From Solidesulfovibrio sp. (GTDB lineage Bacteria > Desulfobacterota > Desulfovibrionia > Desulfovibrionales > Desulfovibrionaceae): a stretch of 56,177 nt of DNA. The notes under the pieces are model-generated. The model saw nothing but the letters and a program-made list of their open reading frames with translations. It did not search any database and had not been told where the DNA came from. Shown here piece after piece: positions 1 to 6,394 of this stretch. How positions within the stretch are numbered: position 1 is the first letter of the stretch; the number at the start of each line of letters is the position of its first letter. The stretch is from NCBI RefSeq assembly GCF_038562415.1, contig NZ_JBCFBA010000029.1, positions 1 to 56,177 of the forward strand, given 5' to 3'. The translations under genes and the position numbers were made by a program.

Positions 1-157
1 GGCGAGCTGGCCGGCTTTGCGGCCTGCACCGCCCGGGGCGATTGCGCGACCACAACGGCCGACGCCTCGCCGCCCGCCGTTCCCGACCACGCCTCCACCC
101 GCCCCGTCGGGGGGGACCGGGGGGGATCATCCCCCCCGGCCGCCGGAGGCATCTTCC
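1..157 (-). repeat. Palindromic repeat, copy A (long form, cut by window edge)
   Basis: GC-rich repeat with a perfect hairpin at 117-139 (nine-base arms around ATCAT), followed by the family signature GGCCGCCGGAGGC at 138-150. Positions about 69-150 are nearly identical to the reverse complement of copy B (8413-8500). Positions 1-137 match, in inverted orientation, the last 137 or so bases of the window (copy F); the first 37 bases are identical. The element probably continues beyond position 1. No gene is supported in 1-210. Confidence 0.8.
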
Positions 158-164
158 TGCTTTT

Positions 165-215
165 GCCTCTTCTCCAACTCCGACTCCAAATCCAACTTCT
201 ACCCCAACTTCTACT
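165..215. repeat. Degenerate CTCCAA-type simple repeat
   Basis: A pyrimidine-rich run on the plus strand made of imperfect six-base steps (CTCCAA, CTCCGA, CTCCAAAT, AACTTCTA). It lies just downstream of the stop codon of the small gene at 211-414 and abuts repeat copy A. It looks like slipped-strand expansion. No function is evident. Confidence 0.5.
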
Positions 216-414
216 TCTCGCCGCCGACACCGGCCGGGTCGGTGGGCAAGTAGACGACTTGCGCGCCGATGGCCTGGGCGATAGCGTCCAGTTCGCGCTT
301 GCGGATATGCTCGGCAAAGAATTTGATGTCGCCCGTGGCGGCGACGACGCGGTAGCGGGGCTTTTTTTCGCCCTTTTCGATCTTGCGGCGCTCGCGCGCG
401 AAAATCTGGGACAT
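211..414 (-). CDS. Small conserved-looking basic protein
   Basis: A 67-residue protein starting MSQIFARERRKIEKGEKKPR. The N-terminal third is strongly basic (RERRKIEKGEKKPR), and the middle has alternating hydrophobic strands (YRVVAATGDIKFFAEHIRK). No signal peptide, membrane segment or cysteine is present. The start has a GGAGGTGAACC ribosome site. It is divergent from the PadR gene, and the PadR operator lies between them, so it may be a PadR target. The family is not recognised and the function is unknown. Codon use and a clear start support it as real. Confidence 0.65.
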   Translation of the reverse strand: MSQIFARERRKIEKGEKKPRYRVVAATGDIKFFAEHIRKRELDAIAQAIGAQVVYLPTDPAGVGGEK

Positions 415-449
415 GGTTCACCTCCGTGGTGAGCGGGTTGCCCTGGTTG

Positions 450-480
450 ATGTTAAGCTCAACATATGTGCTATAAGCAT
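450..480. promoter_or_regulatory. PadR-type operator and divergent promoter region
   Basis: ATGT at 450-453 and ACAT at 462-465 are separated by exactly eight bases. That is the ATGT-N8-ACAT operator form described for PadR-family repressors. It runs into a perfect ACATATGT palindrome (462-469) and a second inverted repeat TGCT-ATA-AGCA (469-479). A TTGATG box (447-452) and TATAAG (472-477), 19 bases apart, are a possible promoter for the PadR gene. Binding here would control both divergent genes. Confidence 0.6.
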
Positions 481-501
481 CTATGTCAAGGAGGAGTTCC
501 C

Positions 502-855
502 ATGTCGGACAAAATCGGGCCCGGGAAACCGGACCGCTACATGCAGCCCTCGATCCTCATGGCCTTGCTGGACGGGAAGTCCCACGGCTATGAGTTGCTG
601 CAACATATCGCCGAATATGGATTTTTAAAGGGAGACGCGCCGCCGGGCATGATCTACCGGCATTTGCGCCAGATGGAGGAGGAGGGCCTGGTGTCCTCGC
701 AATGGGATGCCACCGGCTCCGGGCCGGCCAAGCGGGTCTATGCCGTCACGGACGAAGGCCGCGAGGTGCTGGACGCCTGGGTGGGCTACATGGAGCGCCA
801 GGCGGCTTCGCTTGCGGCCTTCGCCAGGCGGTACCGGGACCGGGAAGAGGGCTGA
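502..855 (+). CDS. PadR family transcriptional regulator
   Basis: A 117-residue winged-helix repressor. After DRYMQPSILMALL come the PadR helices (GKSHGYELLQHI), the recognition region PPGMIYRHLRQMEEEGLV and the wing with KRVYAVTDEGREVL. A short C-terminal helix (WVGYMERQAASLAAF) is the usual dimerisation arm, so it is the small PadR subtype. Start ATG 502 was chosen over an upstream in-frame start because AAGGAGGAG lies at 488-496. The operator at 450-465 suggests autoregulation. The ligand is unknown; PadR proteins often sense small aromatic or toxic compounds and control nearby genes. Confidence 0.9.
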   Translation: MSDKIGPGKPDRYMQPSILMALLDGKSHGYELLQHIAEYGFLKGDAPPGMIYRHLRQMEEEGLVSSQWDATGSGPAKRVYAVTDEGREVLDAWVGYMERQAASLAAFARRYRDREEG

Positions 856-867
856 CGGCCGGGCGGG

Positions 868-1611
868 TCAGGCGGCCTTGCCGTCGCGCTTGCCCAGCGC
901 CGCCGTCCAGCGGCCCAGGCCCTGGGCGCGTACCTGGAGCACGGGCCGGCCGGCCCACAGCGACGGCCGCAGCCAGCCGCCCGTGGTCACGGCGTCGCCG
1001 GGCAGGGGCACCAGGGCGTCGCGGTCCACGGACACCACTTCGATGCCCCGGCGCCGGAGTTCGGCCACGGCCACCGTCTCGGGCAGGCGGCGCATGTCGT
1101 CCAGTTCGATGAACCGGCCGCACCAGCCGTGGCGGGTGAGGCCCACGGCCGCCGTGGCGCCGATGATGCCGTCGTTCGTGCCGCCGCAGCCGGCCAGGTG
1201 CACGTCGGCGGCGGCGGCCATGGCCGCCTGCTGGCTGACCCGGCCGCCGTTGCAGGACAGGGCGAAATCGACCAGCCCGGCGTCCACGGCCTGGGCCGTG
1301 GCCAGGCACACGCCCGGGTCGCTGCCCTGGGGCGCGTTGGCGGTCAGGAAGGCGGCCGCCGCCTCGAAAAGCCCCCTGGCCAGGGAGGGGTCGTCCGTTT
1401 CCAGGATGGCGCAGGCCGAGCTGTTGTTGCTGGTGTAGGGGATCTCCGGCAGCTTGGGCAGCTGGTGGCGCAGCACGCCGCGCAGCCGGTAGGTTTCGGG
1501 CAAGCCGGCGCAGAAGTCGCGGATGGTGCGGCCCGTGCCCTTGGGCGAGGTCTTGGTGTCGGTGTCGTCGAAGCCGAGGTAGAGGGTGACGGCGTCGGGT
1601 GTCGGATGCAT
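868..1611 (-). CDS. TiaS-like FDDTD-domain protein
   Basis: A 247-residue protein opening with LYLGFDDTDTKTSPKGTGR, the FDDTD motif typical of archaeal TiaS (tRNA-Ile2 agmatinylcytidine synthase) and relatives, where the acidic cluster binds ATP/Mg. Further motifs are TSNNSSACAIL, GSDPGVCLA and GCGGTNDGIIGATAAVGLT. The C-terminal OB and zinc-ribbon domains of TiaS are absent, so this is the nucleotide-binding part alone. ATG 1611 is preferred to an upstream in-frame start because GGGGGAA precedes it. It lies downstream of an AT-rich promoter at 1684-1720. The substrate is unknown; bacteria modify tRNA-Ile2 with TilS, so a tRNA role cannot be assumed. Confidence 0.7.
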   Translation of the reverse strand: MHPTPDAVTLYLGFDDTDTKTSPKGTGRTIRDFCAGLPETYRLRGVLRHQLPKLPEIPYTSNNSSACAILETDDPSLARGLFEAAAAFLTANAPQGSDPGVCLATAQAVDAGLVDFALSCNGGRVSQQAAMAAAADVHLAGCGGTNDGIIGATAAVGLTRHGWCGRFIELDDMRRLPETVAVAELRRRGIEVVSVDRDALVPLPGDAVTTGGWLRPSLWAGRPVLQVRAQGLGRWTAALGKRDGKAA

Positions 1612-1683
1612 GTGGTTCCCCCGTGGCGTTGGAAGTACGCCCTGAAAGACGTGTTCCCATACCACGGGGGCTTCGCGGGAGAC

Positions 1684-1720
1684 AATTATGAATATTAGAA
1701 ATAACTTATGTTATTAATGG
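1684..1720 (-). promoter_or_regulatory. AT-rich promoter with palindrome, upstream of the FDDTD gene
   Basis: An AT-rich island in very GC-rich DNA. It holds the perfect inverted repeat AATAAC-TTAT-GTTATT (1700-1715), and on the minus strand the -10-like boxes TAATAT (1692-1697) and CATAAT (1685-1690). The palindrome overlaps the expected -35 position, as expected for a repressor site. Inferred from sequence only. Confidence 0.4.
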
Positions 1721-1733
1721 CATGGGTTGCCGG

Positions 1734-1970
1734 CTATTTTTTCGGCTTGCCGCCGGAGGATTCCTGGCCGGTGAGGTGGTTCATGGAATAGCCGCCCTGG
1801 TAGATGACGCCGGTGGTGGTGTCCATGACGTATTCCAGTTCGCCGTTGGCGATGTACTGGTAGCGGCCGATGCCGCGGTTGCCGAGCAGGCCGTAGGCCG
1901 CTGCGGCCACGGCGGCGAGCATGGCCAGTTTGAAGACGACGTCCACGACGTCCTTGAGTCCTTGAGGCAT
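1734..1970 (-). CDS. Small single-pass membrane protein
   Basis: A 78-residue protein with one transmembrane helix near the N-terminus (about residues 9-28, VDVVFKLAMLAAVAAAAYGLL), then a polar domain containing YQYIANGELEYVMDTTTGVIYQ and a charged, Gly/Lys-rich end. GGAGAACACC precedes ATG 1970. It sits between the degenerate NifA-like regulator upstream and the FDDTD gene downstream, all on the minus strand. No family was recognised. The repeated aromatic and acidic strands suggest a small beta domain outside the membrane. Confidence 0.65.
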   Translation of the reverse strand: MPQGLKDVVDVVFKLAMLAAVAAAAYGLLGNRGIGRYQYIANGELEYVMDTTTGVIYQGGYSMNHLTGQESSGGKPKK

Positions 1971-2012
1971 GGTGTTCTCCGTGATGCGGACACGCGTCGG
2001 CCGGGCGATGGG

Positions 2013-3437
2013 TTAGGCGTTTTCGTCCTCGTCCCGGGCCAGGCCGTATTTGCGGATGCGGTAGCCGATCTGGCGCAGGGTCAACCCGAGTTCCCGGGCG
2101 GCCCGGGACTGGACCCAGCCGTGGCGGGTGAGCGCGCTTAAGACCTGCTGGCGCTCCATGTCGCGCAGCTCCGCCGCGTCCTCGGGCAGAACCGGCGGCC
2201 GCTCGCCCTCGGCCAGCATTTCCGGCGGGATGTCGGCGATGTCGATGCGGTCGTCGGGCGCGGTCACGGCCAACCGGCTGACCAGGACGCGCAGTTCGTG
2301 GATGTTGCCGGGCCAGTCGTAGGTTTCCAGCGCCTTGAGGGCCTTGGGCGTCAGCGACAGGCGCCGGCCGTCCCGGGCGGAGCCCAGGGACAGCAGATGG
2401 TCGAGCAGGGCCGGGATGTCCTCGGGCCGCTCGCGCAGGCTCGGCACGCGGATGACGGCCAGGTTCGGCGTGGCCGCCAGTTCCGAGCCGAGCCCCTGGG
2501 GCGGGGCCGTAAGCAGGAGGCGGCTGCGGCCGACGCGGGTGCGCCCGCCGCCCAGGCGGGTGAAGCTGCCGTCGGCCAGGTACCGGCCCAGCCGTTCGCA
2601 GACTTCGGGCGGCAGGCGGTGGGCCTTTTCGATGAGCAGCGTGCCGCCGTCGGTCTCCTCGATGAGGCCCGGCGCGCCGGGTTTGTCCAGGCTGCGGGAG
2701 CCGCCGAACAGGCGCAGGGCGACTTGCTGCCCTGCGGCCGCGTCGAAGACCGAAAAAAGGCGCACCGCCCGGGGCGAAAGCTCGTGGATGAGCCGGGCCA
2801 GCACGCCCCGGCCGCAGCCGTCCTCGCCGAGCAGGGCCACGGGCCCGTCCGACAGGGCGGCCCGGTCCACGGCGGCGCGCAGGGGGACCAGCAGGGGGCT
2901 TGAGCCCTCGGAAAAGACATGCTGGTAGCGCAACGACACCTTGGAGCGCAGGAAGGCGACCTCGCGGGCCAGGTCGTCGCCGCGCTCCCGGCCCTGGGCC
3001 GCCACGCGCACCATGGCCGCCACCGCCTCGGCCAGAAGGCCCAGCAGCCGCAGGTCGTCCTCGATGGGCGCGGGCGCGCCGAACAGGCCATCGACGAACA
3101 GCCAGCCCCAGGGCATGTCCTTCCCGGCGAAGACAGGCGCGGCCAGCAGGGGGGACTCGGCCGGGCCGGCGCCCGGCCGGCGCAGGATGCGGGGCGGCGC
3201 GTCCGCCTCGCCGCGCTCCAGGGCGGCGCGCAGCAGCAGGCCCACGTCCGGCGCGCCGAGCTGGGCCCGGATCGACGGCGCATGGTCCGCGTCGGCCAGC
3301 ACCACGGCGGCGCTCGAAAGCCCCGGCATGTCGGCCAGGGCCGCCATCAGGCGTACCAGCAGGTCATCCAGGCCGCGACCGGTGTCCGGGGCCAGCTCCA
3401 GGCAGGCCAGGGCCCGGCGGACGACGGAAACATCCAT
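2013..3437 (-). CDS. NifA-like regulator with degenerate AAA+ core
   Basis: A 474-residue protein laid out like a sigma-54 activator: N-terminal GAF-like sensor (about 1-150), central AAA+ domain (about 180-410) and a Fis-type helix-turn-helix (431-466, SRAARELGLTLRQIGYRI, close to NifA). The core is decayed. The P-loop reads GEDGCGRG (204-211), with arginine for the catalytic lysine. No GAFTGA loop follows LFGG. The Walker B region reads GGTLLIEKAH rather than GGTLFLDE. The sensor region SLRERPEDIPALL and DWPGNIHEL are kept. It can probably bind DNA but should not remodel sigma-54 holoenzyme, so it may act as a repressor, antagonist or sigma-70 regulator. Start ATG 3437. Confidence 0.85.
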   Translation of the reverse strand: MDVSVVRRALACLELAPDTGRGLDDLLVRLMAALADMPGLSSAAVVLADADHAPSIRAQLGAPDVGLLLRAALERGEADAPPRILRRPGAGPAESPLLAAPVFAGKDMPWGWLFVDGLFGAPAPIEDDLRLLGLLAEAVAAMVRVAAQGRERGDDLAREVAFLRSKVSLRYQHVFSEGSSPLLVPLRAAVDRAALSDGPVALLGEDGCGRGVLARLIHELSPRAVRLFSVFDAAAGQQVALRLFGGSRSLDKPGAPGLIEETDGGTLLIEKAHRLPPEVCERLGRYLADGSFTRLGGGRTRVGRSRLLLTAPPQGLGSELAATPNLAVIRVPSLRERPEDIPALLDHLLSLGSARDGRRLSLTPKALKALETYDWPGNIHELRVLVSRLAVTAPDDRIDIADIPPEMLAEGERPPVLPEDAAELRDMERQQVLSALTRHGWVQSRAARELGLTLRQIGYRIRKYGLARDEDENA

Positions 3438-3498
3438 AGGCGATCATCCCCTTGTTGTGGCGCTCGGGAGTCCTTGTTCCAGGTTTGCCCGCCCGGCG

Positions 3499-3531
3499 TC
3501 AATGCCCGGCCGGCCCGTGGCCGGGCATTGA
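3499..3531. promoter_or_regulatory. 13-bp perfect hairpin between divergent genes
   Basis: Inverted arms TCAATGCCCGGCC (3499-3511) and GGCCGGGCATTGA (3519-3531) flank a 7-base loop, and a third ATGCCCGGG copy follows at once. It lies in the 202-base gap between the divergent NifA-like gene and malQ, upstream of both, so it is not a terminator of either. It could be an operator or a leader structure. Confidence 0.45.
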
Positions 3532-3639
3532 TGCCCGGGCCGGGGCGCGTGGACAGGCGCGGACTTCTTTGCCACAGTGCGCCAAGGCGAGTTCCGGCCT
3601 GTCGCCCGGACATCCCCAAACGACGGAAAGGAGACCTTC

Positions 3640-5148
3640 ATGCAGCGCAGAGCCAGCGGCGTGCTGTTGCACGTAACCTCGTTGCCCTCCCCCTGCGGCA
3701 TCGGCGACTTCGGCCCCGGGGCGCGCCGCTTCGCCCGGTTCCTGGCCCGGGCCGCCCAGGCCTACTGGCAGATATTGCCGCTGACCCCGACCTCGTCGTT
3801 TATTGGCAACTCGCCCTACAGTTCCGATTCGGCCTTCGCCATCAATCCCCTGCTCATAAGCCCCGAGCAGTTGGCCGCCGACGGCTGGATCGAGCCGTCG
3901 GACAGCGAGGCGGGCCGTCCCGGCGGCAACCCGGCCGTGGTCGATTTCGCGGCCGTGGAGGCCTACAAGGAGGCCTTGCTGCGCCGGGCCTGGGCGCGCA
4001 ACCGCGAAAAGCCGGCCGAATATCCGGGACTTGCGGTTTTTTGCCGCGAGGAGGCGGCCTGGCTCGACGACTACGCCCTGTTTCGGGCCATCAAGGCCGA
4101 GCGCGGCGGCCAGGGCTTCGCCGATTGGCCGGCCGAGTTGCGCGACCGCTTCCCCGAGGCCCTGGCGGCGGCCCGGCGGCGTCTGGCCGACGAGGTGGAT
4201 TTCACCCGCTTCGTCCAGTACCTGGCCTTTTCCCAGTGGCGGGCCCTGCGCCGGCACCTGCGCGAAAACGACATCCAGGTCGTGGGCGACATGCCCATCT
4301 ACGTCACCCAGGACAGCGCCGACGTCTGGGCCAACCCGGAACTGTTCAAGCTCGACGCCCGCAAGCGGCCCGTGTTCGTGGCCGGGGTGCCGCCGGATTA
4401 TTTCAGCGAGACCGGCCAGCGCTGGGGCAACCCGGTCTACGACTGGCCGGCGCACGAGCGCACCGGCTTCTCCTGGTGGCTGACGCGGTTGGGGCACAAT
4501 CTGCGGCTTTTCGACGTCATCCGGCTGGACCATTTCCGGGGTTTCGAGGCCTATTGGGAGATCCCGGCCGCCGAGGAAACGGCCGTTCGCGGCACCTGGG
4601 TCAAGGCGCCGGGCCTGGCGCTGTTTAAGGCCATGGAGCGGCGCTTTCCCTCCCTGCCGCTGATTGCCGAGGACCTGGGCGTGATCACGGCCGAGGTGCG
4701 CGAGCTCATGGCCGCCTTCGGCTTTCCCGGCATGAAGATCCTGCAATTCGCCTTCGGCCCGGGCATCGCCGAAAACCGCGACGCCCCCCACAACTACGAG
4801 CGCAATTGCGTGGCCTACACCGGCACCCACGACAACAACACCACCCTTGGCTGGGCGCGTTCGGGCGAAGCCGGGGAGGAGGGGCGCAAGGCGCTTTTCG
4901 CCTACCTCGGCCGGGAGATCGCCCCGGAACAGGCCCCCTGGGAACTGATCCGCCTGGTCATGGGCTCGGCCGCGGCCACGGCCGTGACCCCCATGCAGGA
5001 CCTGCTCGGGCTCGGCGAGGGGGCGCGCATGAACATGCCGTCCGTGGCCAAGGGCAACTGGGCCTGGCGGGTGGCGGACGAGCAGCTCGAAACGGCTTTG
5101 GCCGAGCGGCTGCGCGGGCTGACCGAAATTTTCGGCCGCAAGCATTGA
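3640..5148 (+). CDS. malQ: 4-alpha-glucanotransferase (amylomaltase)
   Basis: A 502-residue GH77 enzyme that transfers alpha-1,4-glucan segments between maltodextrins in cytoplasmic glycogen and maltodextrin metabolism. Visible motifs: SGVLLHVTSLPSPCGIGDFG at the start, SPYSSDSAFAINPLLIS, the nucleophile in VIRLDHFRGF (Asp about 297), the acid/base in IAEDLG (Glu about 344) and TGTHDNNT (Asp about 398). Length is normal for bacterial MalQ. ATG 3640 was chosen because GGAAAGGAG precedes it and the family start aligns there. The stop overlaps the start of a methyltransferase gene. The branching enzyme glgB is 3.4 kb away. Confidence 0.95.
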   Translation: MQRRASGVLLHVTSLPSPCGIGDFGPGARRFARFLARAAQAYWQILPLTPTSSFIGNSPYSSDSAFAINPLLISPEQLAADGWIEPSDSEAGRPGGNPAVVDFAAVEAYKEALLRRAWARNREKPAEYPGLAVFCREEAAWLDDYALFRAIKAERGGQGFADWPAELRDRFPEALAAARRRLADEVDFTRFVQYLAFSQWRALRRHLRENDIQVVGDMPIYVTQDSADVWANPELFKLDARKRPVFVAGVPPDYFSETGQRWGNPVYDWPAHERTGFSWWLTRLGHNLRLFDVIRLDHFRGFEAYWEIPAAEETAVRGTWVKAPGLALFKAMERRFPSLPLIAEDLGVITAEVRELMAAFGFPGMKILQFAFGPGIAENRDAPHNYERNCVAYTGTHDNNTTLGWARSGEAGEEGRKALFAYLGREIAPEQAPWELIRLVMGSAAATAVTPMQDLLGLGEGARMNMPSVAKGNWAWRVADEQLETALAERLRGLTEIFGRKH

Positions 5149-5798
5149 ACCGCGACCCCTATGCCGTCGTGGCCGGGCTCTACGATCCGGTCACGGCGGC
5201 CTTCCTCGACCCCGTGCGCCGGCTGGTGCGGGAAACCCTGGCGGAACTGGGGGCGCAACGGGTCTGCGACGTCTGCTGCGGCACGGGCCGGCTGACCGGC
5301 CGGCTTCGCCAGGCGGGGTTCGCGGCCGTCGGCGTCGACGCCAGCCCGGCCATGCTGGCCAGGGCGCGGGCGGCCTGGCCGGGCCAGGCGGTCTTCGCCC
5401 GCCAGGACGCCCGCGCCCTGGCATTTCCCGACGGCGCCTTCGATGCGGCCGTGGCCACCTTCGCCCTGCACGAAAACGCCCCGGACGACCGCCTGGCCAT
5501 CCTGGCCGAGCTTTTTCGCCTGACCCGGCCGGGCGGCCACGTGCTGGTCGCGGACTACCTGGCCGGGCTTGCCTTCTCGCCCCTGGGCCTGCTCGTCGGC
5601 CTGGCCGAACGCCTGGCCGGGGCCGAGCACTTCGGCAATTACCGGGATTTCCTGGCTAGAAGAGGGGTTGCGGGCCTTTTTCAGGCGGCGGGCCGGCCGG
5701 TTGCCCGGCTTCGTCCGTGCCTGGGGGGGCGGGCGGCGCTGGCTGTGGCGCCGGTTGGGGCTGGTCCTGGGGCGGCTGTGGCGCCGGCTCGCCCGTGA
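5145..5798 (+). CDS. Class I SAM-dependent methyltransferase
   Basis: About 217 residues. It starts most plausibly at TTG 5145, whose last two bases are part of the malQ stop (TTGA), so the two genes are translationally coupled. Motif I is VCDVCCGTGRLTGRL, followed by GVDASPAMLARAR, the acidic D-A motif (RQDARALAFPDGAFDAAV) and a post-motif RLTRPGGHVLVADY; these fit the UbiE/Methyltransf_11 type. The substrate is unknown. Its last 143 bases overlap, tail to tail, the Pro-rich end of the opposite lipoprotein gene. The C-terminal strand (GGRAALAVA) looks like a genuine methyltransferase ending. Confidence 0.8.
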   Translation: MNRDPYAVVAGLYDPVTAAFLDPVRRLVRETLAELGAQRVCDVCCGTGRLTGRLRQAGFAAVGVDASPAMLARARAAWPGQAVFARQDARALAFPDGAFDAAVATFALHENAPDDRLAILAELFRLTRPGGHVLVADYLAGLAFSPLGLLVGLAERLAGAEHFGNYRDFLARRGVAGLFQAAGRPVARLRPCLGGRAALAVAPVGAGPGAAVAPARP

Positions 5799-6384
5799 CC
5801 TTGCGCACGCCGCGCAGCTTGGGGTCGCGCGGCGGCAGGGGCTTTTTCGCCGCCGCCTTGGCCGGCAGGCTGAAGTCGGCCTTGACCGGTTCGGCGTGGG
5901 CCTCGGTGATCTTCCACAAGAGGTTTTCGTCGCGCACCAGGGCGAAATAGCAGTTTTTCGCCGCCATCTGCGGCTTGCCGCGCTCCTGCCAGGCGAGCTT
6001 GGCCACCACGCGCACCGAGGCGGCCTCGTTTTTGGCCTCGATCTGCATGGGCTCGACGAACACGATGCGCAGTCCCGCCTGGCGCTCCTCGGCCAGCATC
6101 TCGGGCAGCCGCTGGGGCAATTCGCTCCCCCGGATGGGGCGCACGGCGTTGCCCAGCAGGGGCACGACCTTGGCGCCGTCGGCGTAGAGGCGCAGATTGG
6201 CCTTGACGTCGCCGCCCATGACCACGGCCGGATATTTCACCATGAAGTCGTGGACGTTTTTCGCGTCGGCCGAGGCGAAGCCCGTGGGCTTGGAGGGGGC
6301 GGCCTTTTTCTTGGACGGGCCGGCGCAACCGCCCAGGGCCAGGGCCAGGGCGAGCAGCGCGAAAAGGACGGGCAGCCGGCGCAT
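5656..6384 (-). CDS. Lipoprotein with NTF2-like domain and Pro-rich tail
   Basis: A 242-residue exported lipoprotein: signal peptide MRRLPVLFALLALALA with lipobox LGGC (Cys about 20), a Lys/Ala linker, then an alpha-beta domain (about 40-165; DFMVKYPAVVMGGDV, WKITEAH) resembling NTF2/SnoaL-like folds. The last 70 residues are Pro/Gln/Ala-rich low complexity, and that part overlaps the methyltransferase gene on the other strand. It follows the flavoprotein gene at 6395-7591 by ten bases and is likely co-transcribed with it. The fold is inferred from pattern only; the function is unknown. Confidence 0.75.
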   Translation of the reverse strand: MRRLPVLFALLALALALGGCAGPSKKKAAPSKPTGFASADAKNVHDFMVKYPAVVMGGDVKANLRLYADGAKVVPLLGNAVRPIRGSELPQRLPEMLAEERQAGLRIVFVEPMQIEAKNEAASVRVVAKLAWQERGKPQMAAKNCYFALVRDENLLWKITEAHAEPVKADFSLPAKAAAKKPLPPRDPKLRGVRKVTGEPAPQPPQDQPQPAPQPAPPAPPGTDEAGQPAGPPPEKGPQPLF

Positions 6385-6394
6385 GATGCTGTCC

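Noticed and set aside
17-284. Plus-strand Pro/Thr- or Leu-rich reading frames in the first 300 bases
   Set aside because: They arise from repeat copy A and the CTCCAA simple repeat; no ribosome site or conserved pattern is present, and the real gene is on the other strand (211-414).
746-1660. Long minus-strand Arg/Gly-rich frame over the PadR and FDDTD genes
   Set aside because: It is a high-GC shadow; the FDDTD frame carries the conserved motifs.
3499-5145. 548-residue minus-strand frame antisense to malQ
   Set aside because: Long antisense frames are common at this GC content; malQ has all catalytic motifs and a good ribosome site.
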